Of a stretch of 60,231 bases of DNA, positions 1 through 7,949 are shown piece by piece (the first letter of the stretch is position 1; every line of letters begins with the position of its first letter). Source of the DNA: Alphaproteobacteria bacterium. GTDB taxonomy: Bacteria > Pseudomonadota > Alphaproteobacteria > Rhizobiales > Xanthobacteraceae. The translations under genes were made by a program, and so were the position numbers. The notes under the pieces are model-generated. The model saw nothing but the letters and a program-made list of their open reading frames with translations. It was not told the DNA's origin and ran no database searches. The DNA lies in contig WQYW01000008.1 of the NCBI GenBank assembly GCA_009781045.1, forward strand, positions 1 to 60,231. Direction: 5' to 3'.

Positions 1-127
1 AAACGATTCCTGTTCGTTCCGCATCCGATTCCGGTTTGTTCACGAACGCATCTTTTGACCTGGGACTGCCGGGGAAATGGAGACCACAAAATTCTTCAGT
101 TTGGGGGGCATTTAGAATCGCTGTTTC
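1..127. other. Sequence downstream of ntrX, no gene seen
   Basis: This short stretch follows the ntrX stop on the minus strand. I see no convincing reading frame and no clear hairpin followed by a T run. In many alphaproteobacteria the next gene would be trkA, but nothing of it is visible before the window edge. Confidence 0.4.
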
Positions 128-1492
128 TCAACCCACCCCCAGGGCCTTCAGTTTGCGGTGCAGCGCGGAACGTTCCATGCCCACGAATTCCGCGGTGCGG
201 GAAATATTGCCGGAAAAACGGCTGATCTGGGCGATCAGATAATCCCTTTCGAACAATTCCCGGGCCTCGCGCAGCGGCAGGCCCATGATGTGTTCGCCGC
301 TATTGCTGGTTGGCATGGCTGGCACCATGGACCCCACATCCTGGGGCAGCATATCGGCGGTGATGATGGTTTCCGGACCGCCAGCGGCCAGAATCATCAC
401 CCGCTCGACATTGTTGCGCAGCTGCCGGACGTTTCCCGGCCAGACATGGGACTGCAGCACGGCCATGGCGTCCTGGCCGATCTGGCGTTTGGGAAGTCCG
501 GTCGCCGCCGAAATCTGATCCATGAAATAATCGATCAGTTCGGGGATATCCTCGCGCCGGTCGGAAAGCGGCGGCACCCGGATCGGCACCACCGACAGGC
601 GGTGGTAGAGATCCTCGCGGAAATGGCCGGCGGCGATCTCCTCCTCGAGATTTCTGGCCGTCGAGGAGATGATGCGGACATCGACATGCACCTTGGAGGT
701 GCCGCCGATGCGCTGGAAGGTCTGATCGACCAGCACGCGCAGGATCTTGTTCTGGGTCTCCCGCGGCATGTCGGCGATCTCGTCGATAAACAGGGTGCCG
801 CCATGGGCCTCTTCCAGGGCGCCCGGCTTGCGCTGCTCGTCCTTGGACTCGATGCCGAACAGTTCGATCTCCATACGCTCGGGGGTGATGGCGGCGGCAT
901 TGATGACGACAAAGGGGCCATCGGCGCGTTGCGACGCCGCGTGCAGTGTGCGTGCCGCCAGTTCCTTGCCCGAACCTGCCGGCCCCACGATCAGGATCCG
1001 GCTGTTGGCTTTGGCCGCCCGGTCGATGGTCTGGCGCAGCTGATTGACGCTTGAGGAACGGCCGACCAGGCCATGTGCCGTCGGCGCCAGCTGCCGCAGT
1101 TCCCTCACCTCCCGTTTGAGCCTTGAGTTCTCCAGCGCCCGCATCGCCACCAGGATCAGGCGATCGGACTTGAAGGGTTTCTCGATGAAATCATAGGCAC
1201 CGCGCTTGATTGCCGCCACCGCGGTCTCGATATTGCCGTGGCCGGAGATCATCACCACGGGCAGGTCGGCATTGTCCTTCTTGATCTGTTCAAGAAGCTG
1301 CAGCCCATCGAGTTTCGAGCCCTGGAGCCAGATATCGAGAAAGACCAGATGCGGTCTGCGGTTGGCGATTTCGGCCAGCGCCGAATCGCTGTCGCGCGCC
1401 GTTCGCGGAGCAAAACCTTCGTCTTCAAGGATCCCGGCGACGAGATCACGGATATCAGCCTCATCATCGACAATCAGAATTTCGCTGGTCAT
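128..1492 (-). CDS. ntrX: Nitrogen assimilation response regulator NtrX
   Basis: A response regulator of about 454 residues, partner of the NtrY kinase encoded just upstream. An N-terminal receiver domain (opening with ILIVDDEADIRD, phospho-acceptor Asp in VFLDIWL, Lys in IEKPF) is followed by an AAA+ domain with Walker A (GPAGSGKE) and Walker B (GTLFIDEIAD), and a C-terminal Fis-type helix-turn-helix (SRTAEFVGMERSALHRKL). The loop that carries GAFTGA in sigma-54 activators is replaced by a charged stretch (ESKDEQRKPGALEEAHGG), as is usual for NtrX, so direct sigma-54 activation is doubtful. The start at 1492 is preferred over an in-frame ATG 36 bases upstream because the domain begins there and AGACAGG lies upstream of it. 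It lies 64 bases behind ntrY on the same strand, so one transcript is likely. Confidence 0.95.
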   Translation of the reverse strand: MTSEILIVDDEADIRDLVAGILEDEGFAPRTARDSDSALAEIANRRPHLVFLDIWLQGSKLDGLQLLEQIKKDNADLPVVMISGHGNIETAVAAIKRGAYDFIEKPFKSDRLILVAMRALENSRLKREVRELRQLAPTAHGLVGRSSSVNQLRQTIDRAAKANSRILIVGPAGSGKELAARTLHAASQRADGPFVVINAAAITPERMEIELFGIESKDEQRKPGALEEAHGGTLFIDEIADMPRETQNKILRVLVDQTFQRIGGTSKVHVDVRIISSTARNLEEEIAAGHFREDLYHRLSVVPIRVPPLSDRREDIPELIDYFMDQISAATGLPKRQIGQDAMAVLQSHVWPGNVRQLRNNVERVMILAAGGPETIITADMLPQDVGSMVPAMPTSNSGEHIMGLPLREARELFERDYLIAQISRFSGNISRTAEFVGMERSALHRKLKALGVG

Positions 1493-1556
1493 GTTTTGCG
1501 CCTGTCTTTTCATGAGATGTTGAAACAATGGCTGTGGGGTGAATCATCGATTGTTC

Positions 1557-3878
1557 TCAGCCGAATCCCTCGGGCTGCATTTCCGGCATGATGTTGGAAT
1601 TCTCTTCGGCAGCGGCGGCCTTGGGGGCGTGGCCGGAGACCGCAAAACGCATCCGCATCCAGGCCCCGCGCTGAGCTTCGCGGAAGTCGGAGGCATCTTT
1701 CAGTTCGATGCGGCCGCCATGGTCCTCGAGCACGCGCCCGACGATCGCAAGGCCAAGGCCCGTGCCCTTTTCCCGCGTGGTGACATAAGGCTCGAGCAGC
1801 CGCGCCCGGGAAACCTTGGGCAGACCAATGCCGTTATCGATGACGTCGATGAGAACATCGTCGCCATCACGCGACACCACCACATCGATGCGGCCGCGGC
1901 CCAGCACCTCCGCGGGTACCTGCTCGATCGCCTCGGTGGCGTTCTTGATCACATTGGTCACCGCCTGCGAAATCAGGCGGCGGTCAAACTGGGCACAGAA
2001 CGGATCTTCCCTGAAATCGGCAACGATATCGATTTCGGGATGGGCGACCTTCATCAGGAAGACGGCCTGCCGTACGGTGTCGGCAACATCCTCGCCTTCC
2101 ATCACCGGTTTTGGCATACGTGCAAAGCGGGAGAATTCGTCGACCATGCGCCGGATATCGTCGACCTGGCGCACGATGGTGTCGGTGCATTGATCGAAGA
2201 TCGACTTGTCCTTTTCATCCGTGATGGTTTTGCCGAATTTGCGGCGGATGCGTTCGGCCGAAAGCTGGATCGGTGTCAGCGGATTCTTGATCTCATGGGC
2301 GATGCGGCGCGCCACGTCGCCCCAGGCCGATGTACGTTGCGCGGAAACCAGTTCGGTGATGTCGTCGAGCGTGATGATGTAGCTGTTATGAGGCTCGCTG
2401 GTCTTTTCCGCGGTGACACGGACCGAGAGATTGCGTTCCTGCCCGTCACGCAGAATGGTGACCTGGCCCTGCACCAGACGCTGGGTTCCCTCACGTGCCG
2501 CCTTCATCATCTCTTCAAGCTCCGGCAGCACCTCCGAAAGCGGGTGGTCAAGCGTTTCCGACTCGCTGTGCCCGATCAGTTTCTCCGCCGAGCGGTTGAG
2601 GATGCCGACATTGCCGGAGCCATCGACACCGATTATGCCGGCACTGGCCGAGGACAGCACCGCCTCAATGAAGCGGCGACGGCTGTCGATCAGTTCGCTG
2701 GCATTGAGGAGTTCATTGCGCTGGCTGCGTAACTCGTAGGTCATCTTGTTGAAGGTCTCGCCCAACTGAGCGAAGTCGCCCTCGGATTTTCCCACCACGA
2801 CCTCGACATTGAGGTCCCCGGTTGAGACCGCATTGGCCGCGCTCATCAGCCGTCGGATCGGCGCCATCAGCCAGTTGGCAAAATTCAGGCCGATCAGCAC
2901 CGAGGCCAACAGAATGGTCAGCGCGATGACCGCGAAAATCAGCGCAAAGGCGCTCTGCATGCCCAGTCGGCGGGACTCGACCTGGGCATATTCCTGAGCG
3001 CTGAGCTCGTTCTGCTCCAGCTGCGCCACCACACGTGGCTCAAGCCGACGTGCAACATAGAGGAACGTATCCTGGAACCACTGGAGTCGGATCACGGCGA
3101 CGATGGAGTTGGCTTCCGGGATGATGGTGATCCCGGGCTCGACATCGTTGACGCTGTTGAGGACACCAGCCGGTACGGGGGGCATGTAGGAGAGCGACAT
3201 GCCAGCCTGCACCAGAACGTTGCGGTTTTTGTCGAGAATCATGGCGCCCGACAGATTATAACCCTTGACCTGTGCCAAAAGCATTTCGCCGAATCCCATG
3301 CGATCGGCATCGAACATGAAAGCGATGCGATCGGTGTCAAAACGCGGCCGTGTGCGGGCGATTTCATTGGCGATGCGCAGAATGTCGCTGCGGATTATCT
3401 GCGCGTGGTCATGGGTATAGGTGCGGGAGATGCTGACCGAATTCTCAATGACGCTCCGGATCGTCCTGGAAAACAGGAGATCAAAGCCATGGGCGACCAG
3501 AAGATTGGCAACGATGGCGACCAGCACCGCCGGCAGCACGGCGATGATTGAGAACAGACGGACAATCCGCACATGGAGTTCCGCTGCCGCCTGACGGCGG
3601 CGGCGGGCCTGGATCATCTGCCAGACTTCATGGATGATGATGGCAAGCAGAACCAGGATGATGGCGGTGTTGAGCCACAGAAAGACGTCAACGACCTCCG
3701 GGGACGGCTGGATCCCGGTCAGCCGGGGCAGAATCCCCGTCAGAATCAGGAAGGTGAGCGACGCCGTCAGCAGTGCCAGGGCGGCCACAATGGGCGCCAC
3801 CAGGCGGCTGAACCGACCTCTGCGTGTCTCTTCCGGGAACCTGTCGTGAGCTGTGCCCGAACTCTGCAATAGGGTCAT
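1557..3878 (-). CDS. ntrY: Nitrogen regulation sensor histidine kinase NtrY
   Basis: Membrane sensor kinase of 773 residues that phosphorylates NtrX. Hydrophobic segments lie near residues 28-50, 63-83, 105-130 and 310-332, enclosing an extracytoplasmic sensor region of about 180 residues. HAMP follows (about 333-388), then PAS (about 400-510), the HisKA box with phospho-accepting His near 528 ([10 protein letters not shown]), and an HATPase domain (NVIKNATEAIE, DNGIGL, GTGLGLAIV). Length and order match full-length NtrY. The start region (TTTTGAATGACC) is nearly identical to that of the truncated paralogue starting at 6569, showing common descent that includes the translation start, but ntrY lacks the strong GGGAGG of that copy. 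In many relatives ntrC precedes this gene directly; here ntrC lies about 46 kb away. Confidence 0.96.
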   Translation of the reverse strand: MTLLQSSGTAHDRFPEETRRGRFSRLVAPIVAALALLTASLTFLILTGILPRLTGIQPSPEVVDVFLWLNTAIILVLLAIIIHEVWQMIQARRRRQAAAELHVRIVRLFSIIAVLPAVLVAIVANLLVAHGFDLLFSRTIRSVIENSVSISRTYTHDHAQIIRSDILRIANEIARTRPRFDTDRIAFMFDADRMGFGEMLLAQVKGYNLSGAMILDKNRNVLVQAGMSLSYMPPVPAGVLNSVNDVEPGITIIPEANSIVAVIRLQWFQDTFLYVARRLEPRVVAQLEQNELSAQEYAQVESRRLGMQSAFALIFAVIALTILLASVLIGLNFANWLMAPIRRLMSAANAVSTGDLNVEVVVGKSEGDFAQLGETFNKMTYELRSQRNELLNASELIDSRRRFIEAVLSSASAGIIGVDGSGNVGILNRSAEKLIGHSESETLDHPLSEVLPELEEMMKAAREGTQRLVQGQVTILRDGQERNLSVRVTAEKTSEPHNSYIITLDDITELVSAQRTSAWGDVARRIAHEIKNPLTPIQLSAERIRRKFGKTITDEKDKSIFDQCTDTIVRQVDDIRRMVDEFSRFARMPKPVMEGEDVADTVRQAVFLMKVAHPEIDIVADFREDPFCAQFDRRLISQAVTNVIKNATEAIEQVPAEVLGRGRIDVVVSRDGDDVLIDVIDNGIGLPKVSRARLLEPYVTTREKGTGLGLAIVGRVLEDHGGRIELKDASDFREAQRGAWMRMRFAVSGHAPKAAAAEENSNIMPEMQPEGFG

Positions 3879-3969
3879 TCAAAATGTTCCGGTGTTGAAA
3901 ACGCACGCCATTTCCACGGCAGGAGCCGTTCTGCTGCCGCCTTCCGACCGTGCGCCGACGGAAGACCCG

Positions 3970-4020
3970 AAGATCCGGGACCTGAAGGTCAAAGACATGA
4001 AGATCAGCGACCTCGAGATT
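3970..4020. repeat. 15-bp imperfect tandem repeat upstream of ntrY
   Basis: Three imperfect 15-base units (AAGATCCGGGACCTG, AAGGTCAAAGACATG, AAGATCAGCGACCTC) plus the start of a fourth lie about 90 bases upstream of the ntrY start. Read on the plus strand they would encode KIRDL, KVKDM, KISDL, but there is no convincing gene around them. They lie between ntrY and the decayed sensor copy. Confidence 0.6.
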
Positions 4021-4679
4021 GACGAAACAGCCATGGCGACCAACTCTTGCGGCGCGGCCCCACCAACTGTGGCATGAGGCCTCCCTGCACTGATGCATTC
4101 GTATCACAATGTTGCTGAATTGCGACAATTCCGGGGCGAGGATCGACGAGGAATTTAATAACACCCTTTAATTCCGGTAACGCATTGAAATTAACGCCAA
4201 ATATTATTTTCACAGCGGTCGTCAGGAGGTCCGGAGATAGCGGCATGCGCAATTTGCATGACAGAATCCGAGGTTGTGACGGCCTCCACGGGCGGTCCAA
4301 TGCCCGAATCGGGCGGTCGGCAGACTTTGCGGTTGGGGGATACCGCATCCCACCGGCCCGGAACCGTTGCACTGTGGCCCATCACAGCGACACCTACAAA
4401 TGGCGCAGGGCGTGTGCACGCGCGATCCTGTGACTCTGTGGCTTCAGGGGGATGGACGCAGTCCGAACCACTTGCGACTTGTGCCCCTGATGACACAAAC
4501 CCTGCAGACGCCGGCGTCGCCCTCCTCCTCCGGCCGGGTGTGCAACTCGCCGCACAGGCTTCCCCGGGAAACCTGACCCGGGATCCTCCCTCCTGTCTTT
4601 CCCGCCACTACTCATAATGGTGGATGAGTACCTTTCATTCCCCATGTTTTGCCGGCGCTCTCAACCAGCCCGGGCGATG
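4021..4679. other. Non-coding spacer between the decayed sensor copy and ntrY
   Basis: I find no reading frame with a recognisable protein here. Several short overlapping frames on both strands have unlike composition and no ribosome binding site. The ntrY promoter probably lies in the lower-numbered part, but no clear -35/-10 pair stands out. Confidence 0.4.
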
Positions 4680-5170
4680 CCCGCGATCACCGCAGTGCGG
4701 GCAAGGCGACCAGGCTCGTCGTCGATGGCGTTTCCGATCGTCCAATCCGCCGGTTGACGAAATTCCGGATCATCTCTGGCTCGACCTCGCGCACAACATA
4801 GAGAAAGCAGTCCGGATGCGATTTCAGACCGATGACGGCAACGATTCTGACTTCGGGAAGGGCCGCGATCTCCGGCGCGCGGTCGCTGACATGGTGGATA
4901 CCCGCAAGGCAGCGGGGACATCTGAAACCATGGAACGCCGGCCGGCACCAGCAGGTTGCGGTTCCGCTCGACGATTGTCGCACCCGACCGATGGGAGTCC
5001 TTGACCTCTGCCATCGGCAGTTCTTCAAAGGCTTTACGGTCGGCATCGAACCTGAAAGCGAAAAGCGATGGGGTCGGTGGCGAAGCGTGCCCAGGGAGGA
5101 AATCCGAAATCCCATACCGCCCCGCCGGGATCACGCGCAGGACCTGCTGGGAAACGTGTCAAACCGCCGG
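4680..5170 (-). pseudogene. Decayed fragment of an NtrY-type sensor domain
   Basis: Two overlapping minus-strand frames each keep part of the NtrY sensor region. One reads FRFDADRKAFEELPMAEVK and IVERNRNLLVPAG, matching FMFDADRMGFGEMLLAQVK and ILDKNRNVLVQAG of NtrY. The other frame continues with VRIVAVIGLKSHPDCFLYVV, matching IVAVIRLQWFQDTFLYVA. The match therefore jumps frame at least once, so the protein cannot be made as one chain. No transmembrane start, HAMP, PAS or kinase part is left. It sits between intact ntrY and the truncated paralogue on the same strand, so the locus once held at least three copies of this module. The edges are approximate. Confidence 0.82.
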
Positions 5171-5276
5171 ATCGCACATGTCGAATTTTCGCCGCTCGTG
5201 AAATACCTGTCCGCAATGCTGAGCGTCGGATCCTTTGTCTTTGCTGCCGCTACCGACTGCCAAAACGCCGGACCGA

Positions 5277-6569
5277 TCACAACGCCGCGGAAGCTGCCGG
5301 CTGCGGGGGCGTCGGCGCTGCGCCGGCGGGTCGACGCATCACCCAGTTGGCGAAGATCAGGTTGGTTGAGAGCGCGGCCAGCACAGTGACCGCGAAGATC
5401 AGGGTCAGGACGTCCTGCATGGCCGCACGGCGGGACTTGACCTCGCCATATTCCTGGACACTGACTTCGGTCTGCCTGAGGCGGGCCAGCACGCGTGGAT
5501 CGATCTGGCGCACCACATAGAGGAAGCTGTTCTGCGACGCCTTCAGGCGCAGCACGGCGGAGATCGTGCTGCCGTCCGGGAGGATCGCGATCTGCGGCTC
5601 CGTGTCGGTGACATCGTTGAGCGAGCCGTCGGGCGCAGGCGGCAGACGAAAGCGCGGAATACCCGCCTGCACCAGAACGCTGCGATCGCCATCCTCGGGC
5701 AGGCGAAAGCGCGGCATGCCGGCCTGCACCAGCACGCTGCGATCCTGGTCAACAATCATCGCATCCGAGAGACTATAGGTCTTGATGCCTGCCATCAGCT
5801 GCTCGCCGAGCGCCCTGCGGTTGTGATCCGACAGAAGAGCGATGCGGTCGCTGTCGATACGTGGCCGTGTCCGCACGATGTCGGCTGCCATGCGCAGAAT
5901 GTCGCCGCGGATCGCCTGCGTATGGTCATCGGTATAGTTCTTCGAAACGAAACGCGAATCCTGGATGATTTCGTGGACCAGCGTCGAAAACAGGCGGTCA
6001 AAGCCGCGCTCGGCCATCGCCTGCGCCATCACGGCGGCCGCCACGGTGGGCAGGGCGGCCAGAATCGAGAACAGAGCGATGATCCCGGCACGCCGCCAGA
6101 CCTCCGAACGGCCACCACGGCCGGCCTTGATGCTGTGCAAAAACTGATGGACAACGATGCCGACCAGAACCACGATCATGGCAATGTTGAGCCACAGGCA
6201 GACATTCAGCACCGACGGCAACGGAGCGCCCGGCGTGGTCACAAGCATGAAGCTGACCAGTGCGGTCACGAGTGCGATGGCCACAGCGGCGTGCGCCAGC
6301 AGACGCAGCGAGGCAAGCAGGCGGGGAGTAATCCAGCGCAGCGCCGCCAGCACACGGGGGGTGATCCAGCGCAGCGACGCCAGCAGACGAAGGATGAGCC
6401 CACGCAGCGACGCCAGCGACAGGGTCAACCGGCCACGCCAGACCTCCTGGTCCAGGAATGCCTTCCTGTCCGTGATCGGCTCCCGGTCCAATCCAGGGCT
6501 GTTGTCCGCTGCAGGCTCCCTGTCCGGCAGTCTGTCGCCCGATGCACCCGGATCTTCCATCGCGGTCAT
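5277..6569 (-). CDS. Truncated NtrY paralogue: membrane sensor module without kinase
   Basis: A 430-residue protein that parallels NtrY from its start to the last transmembrane segment and then stops. Shared landmarks are the first two membrane spans (about 90-145), the third (about 160-185), the sensor region (RGDILRMAADIVRTRPR, FLYVVRQIDPRVLA) and the final span ending LIFANWVM, where NtrY has LNFANWLM and then HAMP. The remaining residues are Pro/Ala-rich; HAMP, PAS, HisKA and HATPase are absent. The N-terminus is extended by about 90 residues with four 11-residue repeats and acidic DRE/DRK motifs, and a 19-residue segment of the sensor is duplicated. GGGAGG lies 7 bases before the start, so translation looks active. 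It could be a decoy or modulator of NtrY, a stand-alone sensor, or a gene on its way to loss. Confidence 0.85.
   Translation of the reverse strand: MTAMEDPGASGDRLPDREPAADNSPGLDREPITDRKAFLDQEVWRGRLTLSLASLRGLILRLLASLRWITPRVLAALRWITPRLLASLRLLAHAAVAIALVTALVSFMLVTTPGAPLPSVLNVCLWLNIAMIVVLVGIVVHQFLHSIKAGRGGRSEVWRRAGIIALFSILAALPTVAAAVMAQAMAERGFDRLFSTLVHEIIQDSRFVSKNYTDDHTQAIRGDILRMAADIVRTRPRIDSDRIALLSDHNRRALGEQLMAGIKTYSLSDAMIVDQDRSVLVQAGMPRFRLPEDGDRSVLVQAGIPRFRLPPAPDGSLNDVTDTEPQIAILPDGSTISAVLRLKASQNSFLYVVRQIDPRVLARLRQTEVSVQEYGEVKSRRAAMQDVLTLIFAVTVLAALSTNLIFANWVMRRPAGAAPTPPQPAASAAL
5641..5745 (-). repeat. 57-bp in-frame duplication inside the truncated NtrY paralogue
   Basis: The segment DRSVLVQAGMPRFRLP is followed three residues later by DRSVLVQAGIPRFRLP. 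The offset is 57 bases (19 codons), so the frame is kept. NtrY has a single equivalent (NRNVLVQAGMSLSYMPP). This is a recent tandem duplication within the sensor domain. Confidence 0.9.
6294..6416 (-). repeat. 33-bp (11-residue) repeats in the paralogue N-terminus
   Basis: Residues 52-92 of the truncated NtrY paralogue consist of three full units and one partial: LASLRGLILRL, LASLRWITPRV, LAALRWITPRL, LASLRLL. Each unit is hydrophobic with one or two Arg, which would give an amphipathic helix just ahead of the first membrane span. NtrY has no counterpart. Confidence 0.85.
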
Positions 6570-6972
6570 TCAAAATCCTCCCGGATTGCTCGGGATCTGC
6601 GCGACAGGAACAGTTTCGCCGCAGGCGCAGGATGGGTGGATTTGCGGCAACGGGCATCTTGTGGCAACAGCATGGCGACCACCTCGCGCTGGTTTCGCGC
6701 GCCTTGCCTGAAGTGAAAATCCTGCAGACAACCACCGACCGCGCATGCCAAAGCCCTGGTTCCAGCCCCCTCAATCCACACAACACATTGATGGCAAGGA
6801 ATATTATTAAATTAAATATCCAGGTTTTCAAGAGCGGCTGCCTCCCTCCATGGCCCGCATTCCCGCATAGCCGTCCGTCCAATCGGTGGGGAGGGGGGCG
6901 TTCTGTAAGCAAGTTGTCAGCATGACCGTGGCATTGGTGGGTTCCGAAAACAGGCGGTTTGCAGGAAGGTCG
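6570..6972. promoter_or_regulatory. Divergent intergenic region with an AT-rich core
   Basis: The spacer separates the minus-strand sensor paralogue from the plus-strand metal-response operon and should hold both promoters. An unusually AT-rich tract lies at about 6785-6835 (AATATTATTAAATTAAATA) and is the best place for a promoter of the plus-strand operon. I could not fix a -35/-10 pair with confidence. Confidence 0.35.
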
Positions 6973-7284
6973 ATGCGGTTGCGCGGTGTCTTTTCGCTAT
7001 GCGCGGTGGCGGCTCTGTTGAGCGGGCCGGCACTCACGCCCTCAAGCGCGCGTTGTGACCAGGATGAGGCGCGTCAGGCGGTCGAACAGGGCCGGATCCG
7101 TCCGCTTGCGGAGATCCTGCGCATGGTGCGGGGAAAGCTTCCTGGCGAGGTGGTGCACACGAAACTGGAGAACAAGGGCACGTTCTGGCTCTACGAATTC
7201 CGCGTCATCAATGGCAGCGGGCAGATGTTCGACGTCCATGTCGATGGTCAGAGCGGAGCGATCCTGGCGGTGAGAGAAAAGTGA
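6973..7284 (+). CDS. PepSY-domain periplasmic protein
   Basis: A 103-residue protein with an N-terminal signal peptide (MRLRGVFSLCAVAALLSG) and a PepSY domain: helix with EARQAVEQGRIRPLAEILRMV, then strands ending in the typical VHVDGQSGAILAV. Small PepSY proteins are often encoded with PhoPQ- or CusRS-like two-component genes and are thought to act in the periplasm as modulators of sensing. The start at 6973 is chosen because AGGAAGG lies just before it and the signal peptide begins there; an ATG 87 bases upstream gives a non-signal-like extension. Its stop overlaps the next start by one base (TGATG), so translation is coupled. Confidence 0.85.
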   Translation: MRLRGVFSLCAVAALLSGPALTPSSARCDQDEARQAVEQGRIRPLAEILRMVRGKLPGEVVHTKLENKGTFWLYEFRVINGSGQMFDVHVDGQSGAILAVREK

Positions 7285-7949
7285 TGCGCGTGCTCGTCGT
7301 CGAGGATGACCCACGGATCGTCGCGGATATCGCACGTGTGCTGGAAGCCTCGGGCTATGTGGTGGACACCGTCGGCGACGGCGAGGAGGCGTGGTTTCTC
7401 GGCGATACCGAGGATTATGGCGCGGTAATCCTCGACCTCGGGCTGCCGCGCATGGACGGACTGACGGTGCTCAAGCGCTGGCGCGGCAACGGCCGCGACA
7501 TGCCGGTATTGATCCTGACCGCGCGGGGCAGCTGGGCGGAGCGGGTTGACGGCATCGACGCCGGTGCGGACGACTATCTGACCAAGCCTTTCCGTATGGA
7601 GGAACTGAGCGCACGGCTGCGCTCGATCATACGCCGCTCCGCCGGTCACGCCTCTTCGGTAATCACGGTCGGCGACATCACGCTCGATGAACGGCAGATG
7701 CGGGTAAGCCTCAACGCCGTGCCGGTAACGCTGTCGCCGCTCGAATATCGCCTGGTCGCCCACCTCCTGCGCAACCGCGGTCGGGTGGTGTCGCAGATGG
7801 AACTTGAGGAGAATATCTACGGCCATGGCGAACAGCACGATTCGAACGCACTCGAGGTGCTGATCGGTCGGGTGCGCCGCAAGCTGGGTTCGCATTCCAT
7901 TGAGACCCGCCGCGGTTTCGGCTACATCATCGCGGATCCAGCTTCATGA
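7284..7949 (+). CDS. OmpR/PhoP-family response regulator
   Basis: A 221-residue DNA-binding regulator. The receiver domain has the acidic pair (VVEDDPR), phospho-acceptor Asp51 (VILDLGLP), and Lys in LTKPF. The C-terminal winged helix-turn-helix has the family signature (LSPLEYRLVAHLLRNRGRVVS, ending RRGFGYI). The start overlaps the PepSY stop by one base and the end overlaps the kinase start by four bases (ATGA), so the three genes form one translational unit. The pump genes that follow suggest metal-responsive control of efflux, as in CusRS or CzcRS systems; the signal itself is inferred. Confidence 0.93.
   Translation: MRVLVVEDDPRIVADIARVLEASGYVVDTVGDGEEAWFLGDTEDYGAVILDLGLPRMDGLTVLKRWRGNGRDMPVLILTARGSWAERVDGIDAGADDYLTKPFRMEELSARLRSIIRRSAGHASSVITVGDITLDERQMRVSLNAVPVTLSPLEYRLVAHLLRNRGRVVSQMELEENIYGHGEQHDSNALEVLIGRVRRKLGSHSIETRRGFGYIIADPAS

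Noticed and set aside
158..1054. Plus-strand open frame opposite ntrX
   Set aside because: High-GC shadow frame without conserved sequence.
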